This document shows positions 34,382-43,224 of a stretch of DNA of 46,450 nucleotides, one piece after another; the first letter of the stretch is position 1, and each line of letters begins with the position of its first letter. The translations under genes and the position numbers were made by a program. The notes under the pieces are model-generated. The model was not told where the DNA came from. It saw only the letters and a list, made by a program, of their open reading frames with translations, and ran no database searches. The stretch comes from Flavobacteriaceae bacterium (GTDB lineage Bacteria > Bacteroidota > Bacteroidia > Flavobacteriales > Flavobacteriaceae). The stretch covers positions 1-46,450 of the forward strand of contig JABAZA010000043.1 of the NCBI GenBank assembly GCA_018608725.1, read 5' to 3'.

Positions 34382-35725
34382 ATGCATAAATTATTTTTAC
34401 ACCAACTATTAGGAGTGTTTTTTGTAGCTTTATTTTTTATAAACTGTTCAGAAGACAATGACAACTCTATCCCTAATGGGCAAGAAAAAGAAATCGATTT
34501 TATAACAACCTTAGGAGGTTCAAAAAATGAAAGCGCACAAGCTGTTGTGAATACAACGGACGGTGGATATGCTATTTTAGGGCATGCCCAAAGTATGGAC
34601 GGAGATGTCCTAAATAAATCAAACGAATCTTACGATTATTGGTTACTGAAATTTGACGCAACCAATCAATTGCAGTGGCAAAAAACATATGGAGGAAGTG
34701 ACGACGATCGAGGAGTTGATTTAATTCAAACTTCAGATAATGGGTATGCTGTAATTGGAAAAAGCAAAAGCAATGATCTTGAAGTCTCTGAAAACGCAGG
34801 ATTTGATGATTTTTGGGTTTCAAAACTGGACAGTAGTGGCACCATTATTTGGGAATATTCTTTTGGATTTGCAGGAAGTGACACCCCCTATTCGATCATC
34901 CAAACCAATGATGACGGGTACTTATTATCGGGCGTTTTAGATGTCTCTGCTTCAAATGGACAAGGAGACCGAAATTCAATTTTGAGTCGGCATGCTGGTG
35001 GCGATTATTGGGTGATTAAGTTAAACGCGAGTGGAGTCAAACAATGGAGCAACTACTATGGTGGTAGCTTTACAGACACGGCATATGACGCCATTCAAAC
35101 AGAAGATGATGGCTATATTATTATTGGCTCTTCAGATAGTGATGATGTGGATATCACAAACAATCTTGGAAGTTACGATTTTTGGATCCTTAAAATTTCA
35201 GCAACGGGAACCTTGGTTTGGGAAAAATCCTTTGGGGGTAGTGAAATTGATGAAGCCCATGCAATCAGTCAAGCAACAGATGGAAACTATTTGATTGTTG
35301 GAGATACAAGAAGCAATGATTTGGAGATCTCTCAAAACAATGGTGCAGCAGATTTATGGATTGTAAAGATAACTCCTGAAGGCACTTTACTCTGGGAAAA
35401 AACCTTAGGTGGTAGTAGTTTTGATGTCGGAAGATCCATTTCCAAAACACAAGATAATGGGTTTTTAGTTTCTGGAAGTTCACGAAGTTCCGATGGTAAT
35501 CTTACTTCTAACAAAGGACAGAATGACGCCTGGGTCGTAAAAATAAATAGCAGTGGCAACTTAGAATGGCAAAAAACCATTGGGGGTAGTGAAGTTGATT
35601 TTTTTTATGATGCGGTTGAACTCAATGACCAAACAATTATTGCTGTTGGAGATTCCAACAGCTCAAATGAAGATATTTATGAAAACAACGGGTTTTCAGA
35701 CCTGTTAATACTTAAATTAAAATGA
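34382..35725 (+). CDS. Lipoprotein with seven propeller-type repeats
   Basis: Predicted lipoprotein: signal peptide with lipobox C22 (FFINC) followed by SEDNDN, an acidic stretch suited to surface export. The mature protein consists of seven repeats of about 55-65 residues, each with the pattern GGS..D.....I.T.DGGY.I.G.S.S....D........D.W..KLD..G...W.K. Repeat openings read GGSKNESA, GGSDDDRG, GFAGSDTP, GGSFTDTA, GGSEIDEA, GGSSFDVG and GGSEVDFF. Seven such units suggest a complete seven-bladed beta-propeller. I chose the ATG at 34382 (447 aa), 7 nt after the previous gene; an in-frame start at 34331 would place 17 residues before the signal peptide. Its stop overlaps the MbnP gene (ATGA). Ligand unknown. 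Confidence 0.82.
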   Translation: MHKLFLHQLLGVFFVALFFINCSEDNDNSIPNGQEKEIDFITTLGGSKNESAQAVVNTTDGGYAILGHAQSMDGDVLNKSNESYDYWLLKFDATNQLQWQKTYGGSDDDRGVDLIQTSDNGYAVIGKSKSNDLEVSENAGFDDFWVSKLDSSGTIIWEYSFGFAGSDTPYSIIQTNDDGYLLSGVLDVSASNGQGDRNSILSRHAGGDYWVIKLNASGVKQWSNYYGGSFTDTAYDAIQTEDDGYIIIGSSDSDDVDITNNLGSYDFWILKISATGTLVWEKSFGGSEIDEAHAISQATDGNYLIVGDTRSNDLEISQNNGAADLWIVKITPEGTLLWEKTLGGSSFDVGRSISKTQDNGFLVSGSSRSSDGNLTSNKGQNDAWVVKINSSGNLEWQKTIGGSEVDFFYDAVELNDQTIIAVGDSNSSNEDIYENNGFSDLLILKLK

Positions 35726-36492
35726 AACAATTTCATGCTTTATTAGCCTTCAGCTTAGTGATTATATTTGGATGTAATACCGATTCTGATGACAGTGTTG
35801 CTTCCGTAAATATTACGATGGCATTTTCTCACTATTGGGAGGGTACGCCCGTAACGAATTCCGATTTTAACATGCTCATTTTTACAAATGACAAAGGGAA
35901 TGTTTTGAGTATTGAACGCTTGCGCTATTTAATTTCAGACATTGAATTCACAAAAACAAATGGAGAAACTATTTTGTTAGAAGGGTATAATTTGGTGGAT
36001 GTTACCAATCAAACAAACCTGTCTTTCACGCCAGACCAAAAAATTTTAACAGGCACTTACAGCAATGTTTCTTTTGTATTTGGCTTTGTCAATGAAAAAA
36101 ATACTGATGGCGCATACAACGATCTTAATACGGCTTCTTGGAATGTACCTTCAATGCTAGGAGGCGGTTATCACTACATGCAATTAGATGGAAAATTTTT
36201 AAACTCCAATAATGAATCTCAAGGATATAATTACCATGCCATCCGAGCGGCTGACAACCCTGGACCCAATCCAACGTTTCCTCAAGATACCTTTTTTAGA
36301 GTGAACTTAGGAGCGATTACGATTGGAGCTGATGAAGAAATTAGCGTTGCGATGCATATTGAAGAATGGTTTAAAACCCCTTACTCTTGGGATCTTAATG
36401 TGTATAATCAAATGCTAATGCCGAATTCTGAGGCTCAAATTTTGATGTATCAAAATGGACAAAATGTATTTTCTCAAGAAAGAATTAACTAA
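35722..36492 (+). CDS. mbnP: MbnP-like copper-binding lipoprotein
   Basis: Member of the MbnP family, periplasmic or surface proteins first found in methanobactin operons, where MbnP binds Cu(I) at a site that includes a kynurenine made from tryptophan. Here the signal peptide ends with lipobox C18 (IIFGC). The family start is VNITMAFSHYWEGTPV, then FTNDKGNVLSIERLRYLISDIEF, VFGFVNEKN, SWNVPSMLGGGYHYMQLDGKF and VAMHIEEWFKTPYSWD. Candidate tryptophans for oxidation are W39, W140, W216 and W223; nearby histidines are H37, H151, H172 and H212. 256 aa. The gene overlaps the previous one by 4 nt and precedes the MbnH-like gene by 4 nt. No methanobactin genes are in the window. Family call good; copper binding inferred. 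Confidence 0.85.
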   Translation: MKQFHALLAFSLVIIFGCNTDSDDSVASVNITMAFSHYWEGTPVTNSDFNMLIFTNDKGNVLSIERLRYLISDIEFTKTNGETILLEGYNLVDVTNQTNLSFTPDQKILTGTYSNVSFVFGFVNEKNTDGAYNDLNTASWNVPSMLGGGYHYMQLDGKFLNSNNESQGYNYHAIRAADNPGPNPTFPQDTFFRVNLGAITIGADEEISVAMHIEEWFKTPYSWDLNVYNQMLMPNSEAQILMYQNGQNVFSQERIN

Positions 36493-36496
36493 ATAG

Positions 36497-37573
36497 ATGA
36501 CACTTAGAATATCTTATTTTTTGGCAATTATGGTTTCACTAGGTCTCGCTTCCTGTAACAAAGAATCTGCAGAGTCTTATATAAACAGCCCTACGCCAAG
36601 TCCACTACAAATTCCTCAATTATTTCAAGACCTCATCCTAGACCCAGTCATTCCTTCAAACAATCCCCAAACAGAAGAAGGCATCTCATTAGGAAAAAAA
36701 CTGTTTTTTGACCCTATTTTATCCGCTAATAACACTCAAGCCTGTGCTAGCTGTCACAAAACTCCAAATGCATTTACAGATGACACTCGCTTTAGTGACG
36801 GAATTGACGGCTTGTTTGGAAATCGAAACTCAATGCCTCTTTTTAACCTAGCATGGAATTATGACAACACATTTTTTTGGGATGGACGCGATTTTGGACT
36901 TGAAAATCAAGTGTTTGAACCTATAACCAACCCTATAGAAATGCACACCACTTGGGAAGCTGTGACTGAAAAACTCCAACAGCATCCAGAATACCCAGAA
37001 CTTTTTAATGCGGCATTTGGAACACAGACTATTGATTCCGTACTGGTTTCTAAGGCCATCGCTCAGTTTGAAAGAACCCTTATTTCGGCAAATTCAAAAT
37101 TTGACAAATTCCTCTTAGGCACCGCTACATTAACTCCAGAAGAAACAAATGGTTTTAATATTTTTATGGACGAATCAAAAGGCGATTGTTTCCATTGTCA
37201 TGGGAGTGACAACAATCCGCTTTGGACTGATAATAAATTTCACAATAACGGCTTAGACACTACGTTTTCTGATCTTGGATTAGGGAATGTAACCGGGGAT
37301 CCCGCTGACAACGGGAAATTCAAAACGCCTTCTTTAAGAAACCTTGTCTTCACAGCCCCTTATATGCATGATGGGCGATTTGAAACAATTGAAGACGTTA
37401 TCAATCATTACAGCGAAGGCTTACAAAATTCTGAAACTATTGATCCCTTAATGAAAAAAGTGGATCAAGGAGGCGTACAGCTCAGCTCTCAAGAAAAAGC
37501 CGATCTTAAGGCCTTTCTTTTAAGTTTATCAGACTCCGATTTTATAAATAATCCGGACTTTTCTGACCCATAA
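36497..37573 (+). CDS. mbnH: MbnH-like dihaem protein (cytochrome c peroxidase / MauG superfamily), lipoprotein
   Basis: Exported dihaem c-type enzyme. A signal peptide ends with C20 (LGLASC), so it is probably a lipoprotein. Haem attachment motifs are C83-A-S-C86-H87 and C231-F-H-C234-H235. Other superfamily features: LGKKLFFDPILSANNTQACASCH region, FSDGIDG, NRNSMPLFNLAWN (W120), FFWDGR (W128), NPIEM, and FKTPSLRNLVFTAPYMHDGRF near the C-terminus. In Methylosinus trichosporium OB3b the MbnH enzyme oxidises a tryptophan of MbnP to kynurenine; being immediately downstream of an MbnP-like gene favours that role over hydrogen peroxide detoxification. 358 aa. A plain cytochrome c peroxidase remains possible. 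Confidence 0.86.
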   Translation: MTLRISYFLAIMVSLGLASCNKESAESYINSPTPSPLQIPQLFQDLILDPVIPSNNPQTEEGISLGKKLFFDPILSANNTQACASCHKTPNAFTDDTRFSDGIDGLFGNRNSMPLFNLAWNYDNTFFWDGRDFGLENQVFEPITNPIEMHTTWEAVTEKLQQHPEYPELFNAAFGTQTIDSVLVSKAIAQFERTLISANSKFDKFLLGTATLTPEETNGFNIFMDESKGDCFHCHGSDNNPLWTDNKFHNNGLDTTFSDLGLGNVTGDPADNGKFKTPSLRNLVFTAPYMHDGRFETIEDVINHYSEGLQNSETIDPLMKKVDQGGVQLSSQEKADLKAFLLSLSDSDFINNPDFSDP

Positions 37574-37638
37574 GCAAATCCTATAAACCTATCTATTAAT
37601 ATAATGTTAGGATGTATGGAAATCCCCTATGTATGTTG

Positions 37639-37646
37639 TATATTTG
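37639..37646 (+). promoter_or_regulatory. -7 element of the suf operon promoter
   Basis: TATATTTG, an exact TAnnTTTG match, 32 nt before the chosen sufA ATG. No clear TTG at -33. It lies inside the reading frame that an upstream ATG at 37604 would open, which argues for the downstream start. Confidence 0.5.
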
Positions 37647-37678
37647 TGGACTATTTAGAAAGTATCTATATAAGCGTT

Positions 37679-38008
37679 ATGATAAAAGTATCTGAAACAG
37701 CAAAAAGTAAAGTCGTGCAATTAATGCATGATGATGGATTTGATCCCGCCAATGACTTTGTCAGAGTGGGCGTTAAAAGCGGAGGATGCTCAGGGCTATC
37801 TTATGACTTAAAATTTGATAAATCTCAGGGTGAAGGCGATAAATTATTTGAAGACAACGGCGTAAAAATTGTGGTTGACACGAAGAGTTTTTTATATCTT
37901 ATTGGAACAACACTAGAGTATTCTGGTGGTCTAAACGGAGCCGGATTTGTGTTTAATAACCCCAATGCAAATCGTACTTGTGGGTGTGGAGAATCTTTTT
38001 CTTTATAA
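37679..38008 (+). CDS. sufA: HesB/IscA-type Fe-S carrier (SufA-like)
   Basis: A-type carrier that receives Fe-S clusters from the SufBCD scaffold and passes them to target proteins. The three conserved cysteines are visible: GGCSGL and, near the C-terminus, CGCG (RTCGCGESF). The central block DTKSFLYLIGTTLEYSGGLNGAGFVFNNPNA is typical. I chose the ATG at 37679 (109 aa, standard length) rather than the one at 37604, which would add 25 hydrophobic residues not found in the family. First gene of the suf operon; sufB follows after 18 nt. Confidence 0.92.
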   Translation: MIKVSETAKSKVVQLMHDDGFDPANDFVRVGVKSGGCSGLSYDLKFDKSQGEGDKLFEDNGVKIVVDTKSFLYLIGTTLEYSGGLNGAGFVFNNPNANRTCGCGESFSL

Positions 38009-38026
38009 TATAATTTTATTAGTGGT

Positions 38027-39475
38027 ATGAGTAAGTACACCGAAGATGATTTAAGAGAAGAGTTAAAAACCAAAGAATATGAATATGGTTTTTATACCGA
38101 TATAGATTCCGAAACATTCCCTATTGGCTTGGATGAATCTATTGTAAGAGCCATCTCAAAAAAGAAAGAGGAACCAGAATGGATGACTGAATGGAGATTG
38201 GAAGCTTTTAAAGTTTGGAAATCCATGGAAGAGCCAGACTGGGCAAATGTAAACTATCAAAAACCCGATTTTCAAGCGATTGCTTATTACTCTGCTCCAG
38301 CATCTGTAGATCCAAACAAAACCCTAGACGATGTCGATCCAGACTTATTGGCGATGTATAAAAAATTAGGGATTTCGATTGATGAACAGAAAAAAATGAA
38401 TAACATCGCTATGGACATAGTCGTTGATTCTGTATCCGTTGCGACCACTTTTAAAGAGACGCTTGGTGAAAAAGGCATCATTTTTATGAGTATTTCTGAA
38501 GCCATCAAAGAACATCCTGAACTCGTTAAAAAATATATAGGAACCGTGGTTCCCAGAACCGACAATTATTATGCTGCCCTAAACAGTGCTGTGTTTAGTG
38601 ATGGTAGTTTTTGCTACATTCCCAAAGGAGTAAAGTGTCCAATGGAACTCTCCACCTATTTCAGAATTAATCAAGGGGGAACAGGCCAATTCGAACGTAC
38701 CCTTTTAATTGCAGATGAAGGAAGTTATGTTAGCTACCTTGAAGGCTGTACGGCTCCAAGTAGAGACGAAAATCAATTGCATGCCGCCGTTGTAGAACTG
38801 ATTGCTATGGATGCTGCTGAAATTAAATACTCTACCGTTCAAAACTGGTATCCTGGTGATTCTAAAGGAGTTGGAGGTGTATATAATTTTGTCACAAAAA
38901 GAGGAATCTGTGAAAAAGATGCCAAAATTTCTTGGACACAAGTAGAAACTGGAAGTGCAGTTACATGGAAATATCCTTCTTGTGTATTGAAAGGGGATAA
39001 TTCTGTAGGTGAGTTTTATTCCATTGCTGTAACCAATAACTTTCAGCAAGCAGATACTGGTACCAAAATGATTCATTTAGGAAAAAATACCAAATCAACG
39101 ATCATTAGTAAAGGGATTTCCGCAGGCAACTCTCAAAATAGTTACAGAGGACTTGTTCAAATAAGTTCGAGGGCAGAAAATGCTCGAAACTTTTCTCAAT
39201 GTGACAGTCTATTAATGGGTAACGCGTGTGGTGCACACACATTTCCCTATATAGAAGCCAAAAATAAATCAGCTCAAATTGAGCACGAAGCAACCACAAG
39301 TAAAATTGGAGAAGATCAAATATTTTACTGTAATCAGAGAGGAATTGATACTGAAAAAGCAATAGCATTAATTGTGAATGGATTTAGTAAAGAAGTCCTT
39401 AACAAACTCCCTATGGAATTTGCTGTGGAAGCTCAAAAATTATTAGAAATAAGCCTCGAAGGCTCTGTAGGATAA
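38027..39475 (+). CDS. sufB: Fe-S cluster assembly scaffold SufB
   Basis: Central scaffold subunit of the SufBC2D complex, where new Fe-S clusters are built. Typical regions: [71 protein letters not shown] (family positions), [23 protein letters not shown] and [25 protein letters not shown]. 482 aa, the normal length. It is second in the operon; instead of sufC, the next gene is a small lipoprotein, 11 nt downstream. Confidence 0.96.
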   Translation: MSKYTEDDLREELKTKEYEYGFYTDIDSETFPIGLDESIVRAISKKKEEPEWMTEWRLEAFKVWKSMEEPDWANVNYQKPDFQAIAYYSAPASVDPNKTLDDVDPDLLAMYKKLGISIDEQKKMNNIAMDIVVDSVSVATTFKETLGEKGIIFMSISEAIKEHPELVKKYIGTVVPRTDNYYAALNSAVFSDGSFCYIPKGVKCPMELSTYFRINQGGTGQFERTLLIADEGSYVSYLEGCTAPSRDENQLHAAVVELIAMDAAEIKYSTVQNWYPGDSKGVGGVYNFVTKRGICEKDAKISWTQVETGSAVTWKYPSCVLKGDNSVGEFYSIAVTNNFQQADTGTKMIHLGKNTKSTIISKGISAGNSQNSYRGLVQISSRAENARNFSQCDSLLMGNACGAHTFPYIEAKNKSAQIEHEATTSKIGEDQIFYCNQRGIDTEKAIALIVNGFSKEVLNKLPMEFAVEAQKLLEISLEGSVG

Positions 39476-39486
39476 AAATTTATACT

Positions 39487-39861
39487 ATGAGAAAAATTAT
39501 ACTATTGGTTTTTGCAATGACCGTTTTAGGATGTAAAAACAATTCGAAAAACAACAATGAAACGACTGATAATACTGAAATCATTTCAGGAAATTATATC
39601 TTTTTTGACGATGCTGCCGTCTTACAAAATGATGTCGAAATTTATGGAGTCATTTTAAATGATGTAGTAAAAGAATTAAATAAAAAAGCAGCCCTCCTTA
39701 AAACCAGCGAAACGGACATGGTAAGTTTGGAAGTAAAAGGAATTGTATCTACAAAAGACGACCCTAAAATATTATGGGAAAAGAAACTAGAAATTATTGA
39801 AATCATCAACGTTTCTGCAGCAAAAGAAACAGAGAATATATTAAAATTAGGCACAGAATAA
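39487..39861 (+). CDS. Small lipoprotein of unknown function inside the suf operon
   Basis: A 124-aa lipoprotein precursor with signal peptide MRKIILLVFAMTVLGC (lipobox C16), a low-complexity Asn/Lys linker and a compact domain with a predicted beta-strand/helix pattern (NYIFFDDAAVLQND, IYGVILNDVVKELNKKAALL, MVSLEVKGIVSTKDDP, WEKKLEIIEIINVSAA). I recognise no family. It is 11 nt after sufB and 2 nt before sufC, so it is co-transcribed with the cytosolic Fe-S machinery although it is exported. It might sense or protect envelope redox state, but nothing in the sequence proves this. Confidence 0.75.
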   Translation: MRKIILLVFAMTVLGCKNNSKNNNETTDNTEIISGNYIFFDDAAVLQNDVEIYGVILNDVVKELNKKAALLKTSETDMVSLEVKGIVSTKDDPKILWEKKLEIIEIINVSAAKETENILKLGTE

Positions 39862-39863
39862 CT

Positions 39864-40616
39864 ATGTTAAAAATAACCGATTTACATGCAAACATTGACG
39901 GCAAGTCAATTCTTAAAGGCATCAATCTAGAGATAAAACCAGGAGAGGTTCACGCAATTATGGGGCCTAATGGTTCAGGAAAAAGCACCTTAGCTTCTGT
40001 GGTCGCTGGAAAAGAAGAATACGAAGTTGAAAAAGGAGAAATTACTTTTGAAGGTCAAGATATCGACGAACTTTCTGTCGAAGAACGCGCCCACAAAGGT
40101 ATCTTCTTATCCTTTCAATACCCAGTTGAAATCCCGGGTGTGACGGTCACTAACTTCATGAAAACATCTTTAAACGAAATGCGTAAAGCAAAAGGTTTAG
40201 AAGATATGCCGGCAAAAGAAATGCTTCAAATGATTCGTGAAAAATCTGAACTCTTAGAAATCGATCGAAAATTTTTATCACGCTTCTTAAACCAAGGATT
40301 TTCTGGTGGTGAAAAAAAACGGAATGAAATTTTTCAGATGGCCATGTTAAATCCAAAATTAGCAATTCTAGATGAAACCGATTCGGGGCTGGATATTGAT
40401 GCTCTTCGAATTGTAGCAAATGGTGTCAATAAATTAAAAACAAAAGACAATGCCGTCGTTGTGATTACGCATTACCAACGCCTCTTAGATTATATCGTAC
40501 CCGATTTTGTTCATGTCCTTCACAATGGGAAAATTGTAAAGTCTGGAACCAAAGAACTTGCATTTGAGTTGGAGGAAAAAGGGTATGACTGGATCAAACA
40601 AGAAGCTGAAAATTAA
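39864..40616 (+). CDS. sufC: Fe-S cluster assembly ATPase SufC
   Basis: ABC-type ATPase of the SufBC2D scaffold, cytosolic. Walker A is IMGPNGSGKSTLASVVAG, the signature is FSGGEKKRNEIFQM and Walker B is PKLAILDETDSGLD, with the switch histidine in VVVITHYQRLLDYI. 250 aa, normal. It begins 2 nt after the inserted lipoprotein gene and is followed by sufD after 17 nt. Confidence 0.97.
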   Translation: MLKITDLHANIDGKSILKGINLEIKPGEVHAIMGPNGSGKSTLASVVAGKEEYEVEKGEITFEGQDIDELSVEERAHKGIFLSFQYPVEIPGVTVTNFMKTSLNEMRKAKGLEDMPAKEMLQMIREKSELLEIDRKFLSRFLNQGFSGGEKKRNEIFQMAMLNPKLAILDETDSGLDIDALRIVANGVNKLKTKDNAVVVITHYQRLLDYIVPDFVHVLHNGKIVKSGTKELAFELEEKGYDWIKQEAEN

Positions 40617-40633
40617 AAGAACGCAATGCCTTT

Positions 40634-41950
40634 ATGGAACTTAAAGAAAAATTAGTATCCTCTTTTATTGCTTTTGAAAATCAAATCTCATTAGACAATA
40701 CTTTTGTGCACGATATGCGGACAGAAGCCATCAAACGCTTTGAATCTGAAGGCTTTCCTGCTAAGAAAGATGAGGCTTGGAAATATACCTCCTTAGGGAA
40801 GGTGTTGAAGCAAGATTTTAGTGTGTTTGCAAAAACAGAATTTGCTGTTGAATATAAAGATGTTCAACCCTATTTTATACATGACATTGACAGTTATAAA
40901 ATTGTATTTGTCGATGGTAAATATGCATCTCATCTCTCAGAAACCACACACGATGGAATTGATATTTGCTTAATGTCAGCCGCTTTAAGCAAACCTAAAT
41001 ACCAAGTTGTAATTGAAAACTATTTTAATACAATAGCTGAAAAAGACAGCTTGACATCCTTGAATACTGCATTTTCAAATGAAGGTGCTTACATTCATAT
41101 TACCAAAAATAAACTGGTTGAAAAACCAATTCAAATCATCCATTTTTCTACAGGGAGTGAAGCGGCACTTTTGCTTCAACCCAGAAATTTAATTGTAGTT
41201 GATGAAAATGCTCATGTTCAGATTATAGAACGGCACCAAAGCCTTACAGACAATCCAAGTTTGACCAACAGTGTCACCGAGATTTTTGCTGCCAAACGTG
41301 GAATTGTTGACTACTATAAAGTTCAGAATGACAAAGAAAATGCATCTCTAATCGACAGCACTTATATAAATCAAGAAAGAGAAAGTCATGTATCCGTACA
41401 CACCTTCAGTTTTGGAGGTAAATTGACTCGAAATAATTTGAACTTTTATCAAAATGGTGAATATATTGACTCCACGTTAAACGGGGTCACCATTATTGGA
41501 AACAAACAACATGTTGACCATAATACCTTGGTACATCATATTGAACCTAATTGTGAGAGTCATCAAGATTATAAAGGTATTTTTGGAGATAGCTCTATTG
41601 GAGTTTTTAACGGGAAGGTACTCGTTCATAAAGAAGCTCAAAAAACAAATGCATTCCAAGCTAATAATAATTTGCTTGTAAGCGACAAAGCAAGTATCAA
41701 TACCAAGCCACAGTTAGAAATTTTTGCAGATGATGTGAAATGCTCTCACGGATGTACCATCGGGCAATTAGATGAAAATGCGTTGTTTTATTTACGTGCT
41801 AGAGGAATTCCTGAAAAAGAAGCCAAGGCACTTTTGATGTATGCTTTTGCGAATAACGTTTTAGAAAGTGTGAAAATTCCACAACTCAAAAACAGAATAA
41901 ATGCTTTAATTGCCAATAAGTTAGGCGTTAATATAGGATTTGACTTATAA
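40634..41950 (+). CDS. sufD: Fe-S cluster assembly protein SufD
   Basis: SufB paralogue completing the SufBC2D scaffold. N-terminal helical region, with FPAKKDEAWKYTSLGKVLKQDF typical of SufD, then a beta-helix core (LIVVDENAHVQIIERHQSL; NGVTIIGNKQHVDHNTLVHH) and a conserved C-terminal block KCSHGCTIGQLDENALFYLRARGI. 438 aa. Its stop overlaps the sufS ATG by one base (TAATG). Confidence 0.95.
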   Translation: MELKEKLVSSFIAFENQISLDNTFVHDMRTEAIKRFESEGFPAKKDEAWKYTSLGKVLKQDFSVFAKTEFAVEYKDVQPYFIHDIDSYKIVFVDGKYASHLSETTHDGIDICLMSAALSKPKYQVVIENYFNTIAEKDSLTSLNTAFSNEGAYIHITKNKLVEKPIQIIHFSTGSEAALLLQPRNLIVVDENAHVQIIERHQSLTDNPSLTNSVTEIFAAKRGIVDYYKVQNDKENASLIDSTYINQERESHVSVHTFSFGGKLTRNNLNFYQNGEYIDSTLNGVTIIGNKQHVDHNTLVHHIEPNCESHQDYKGIFGDSSIGVFNGKVLVHKEAQKTNAFQANNNLLVSDKASINTKPQLEIFADDVKCSHGCTIGQLDENALFYLRARGIPEKEAKALLMYAFANNVLESVKIPQLKNRINALIANKLGVNIGFDL

Positions 41951-43188
41951 TGAAAGATCTAAATTCAAATACCCCTTTTGATGTTGAAAAAGTCCGAAAA
42001 GATTTTCCAATACTCTCTAGAACCGTTAATGGAAAGCCTTTAATTTATCTTGACAATGCTGCAACATCACAAACCCCGCAACAGGTCATTGATGTTATTG
42101 TAGATTATTATTCTAATTACAATGCCAATATTCATAGGGGGGTTCATACTTTAAGTCAGGAAGCTACGGACAAGTATGAAGAGGCTCGCCACACCATTCA
42201 GAAACATTTTAATGCGGCGCATGCACATGAAATTATTTTTACTTCGGGAACAACGCACAGTATTAATTTAGTGGCCAATGGCTTTGCGAGTTTTCTAAAC
42301 GAAAATGACACCGTTTTAGTTTCAGCACTTGAGCATCATAGTAATATAGTCCCTTGGCAAATGCTTTGCGAAAAAACCAAGGCAACCTTAAAAGTAATTC
42401 CGATGACCTCTGAAGGTGTCTTGGACATGACGGCTTATGAGAACTTGTTACTTTTAAATCCAAAATTGGTCTTTGTCAACCATATTTCCAACGCTTTAGG
42501 AACGATTAATCCTATTGAAGATATGATTCAAAAAGCACATTTGGCAGGAGCAGCCGTGTTGGTGGACGGCGCACAAGCGTGTCCACATATCAAACCAGAT
42601 GTACAAGCTTTGGATGTCGATTTTTATGTGACTTCTGGTCATAAAATGTGTGGTCCAACAGGAGTTGGAATGCTCTATGCAAAAGAGTCTTGGTTGCATA
42701 AATTACCTCCGTATCAAGGGGGTGGCGAAATGATTTCTGATGTAACCTTTGAAAAAACAACCTATGCAGGTCTGCCTCATAAATTTGAAGCGGGGACTCC
42801 GAACATTTGTGGAGGAATTGCTTTTGGAGCTGCAATTGACTATATGAATTCGATTGGTTTTGAGGCGATTGCAGCTTACGAACACGAACTTTTGGAGTAT
42901 GCTACTAAAGCGTTAAACGCCATCGAAGGCATGCAAATTTATGGTCCAAAAACAAATAAAACATCGGTAATCTCTTTCAATATTGAAGGGGTTCATGCAT
43001 ACGACCTTGGTACCATTGTTGATAAACTTGGGATTGCCATTCGAACGGGACAACACTGTGCACAACCCATCATGGATTTCTTTAAAATTTCTGGAACTGC
43101 AAGAGCCTCGTTTTGTTTTTACAATACCAAAGAAGAAATAGACACTTTTGTGGAGGGTGTTAAAAAAGCAACCATGATGTTGCGTTAA
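41950..43188 (+). CDS. sufS: Cysteine desulfurase SufS
   Basis: PLP enzyme that takes sulfur from cysteine as a persulfide and passes it to SufE. Motifs: PLIYLDNAATSQTP, ANIHRGVHTLSQEAT, VLVSALEHHSNIVPW, the PLP lysine in VTSGHKMCGPTGVG and the catalytic cysteine in IRTGQHCAQP. 412 aa, group II desulfurase. Coupled to sufD. It is followed 36 nt later by an unrelated lipoprotein gene, then sufE. Confidence 0.96.
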   Translation: MKDLNSNTPFDVEKVRKDFPILSRTVNGKPLIYLDNAATSQTPQQVIDVIVDYYSNYNANIHRGVHTLSQEATDKYEEARHTIQKHFNAAHAHEIIFTSGTTHSINLVANGFASFLNENDTVLVSALEHHSNIVPWQMLCEKTKATLKVIPMTSEGVLDMTAYENLLLLNPKLVFVNHISNALGTINPIEDMIQKAHLAGAAVLVDGAQACPHIKPDVQALDVDFYVTSGHKMCGPTGVGMLYAKESWLHKLPPYQGGGEMISDVTFEKTTYAGLPHKFEAGTPNICGGIAFGAAIDYMNSIGFEAIAAYEHELLEYATKALNAIEGMQIYGPKTNKTSVISFNIEGVHAYDLGTIVDKLGIAIRTGQHCAQPIMDFFKISGTARASFCFYNTKEEIDTFVEGVKKATMMLR

Positions 43189-43224
43189 TTTAGATTTTAG
43201 TATATTTAAAAAATATCAAAATCC

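Noticed and set aside
36497-37573. Ordinary cytochrome c peroxidase acting alone
   Set aside because: The gene is 4 nt after an MbnP-like gene, so an MbnH-type partner role is preferred, though not proven.
37604-37679. Longer sufA starting at ATG 37604
   Set aside because: It adds 25 non-family residues and would contain the -7 promoter element inside the coding region.
38705-39076. Minus-strand ORF of 123 codons opposite sufB
   Set aside because: Antisense shadow of a highly conserved gene, with no recognisable motif or start context.
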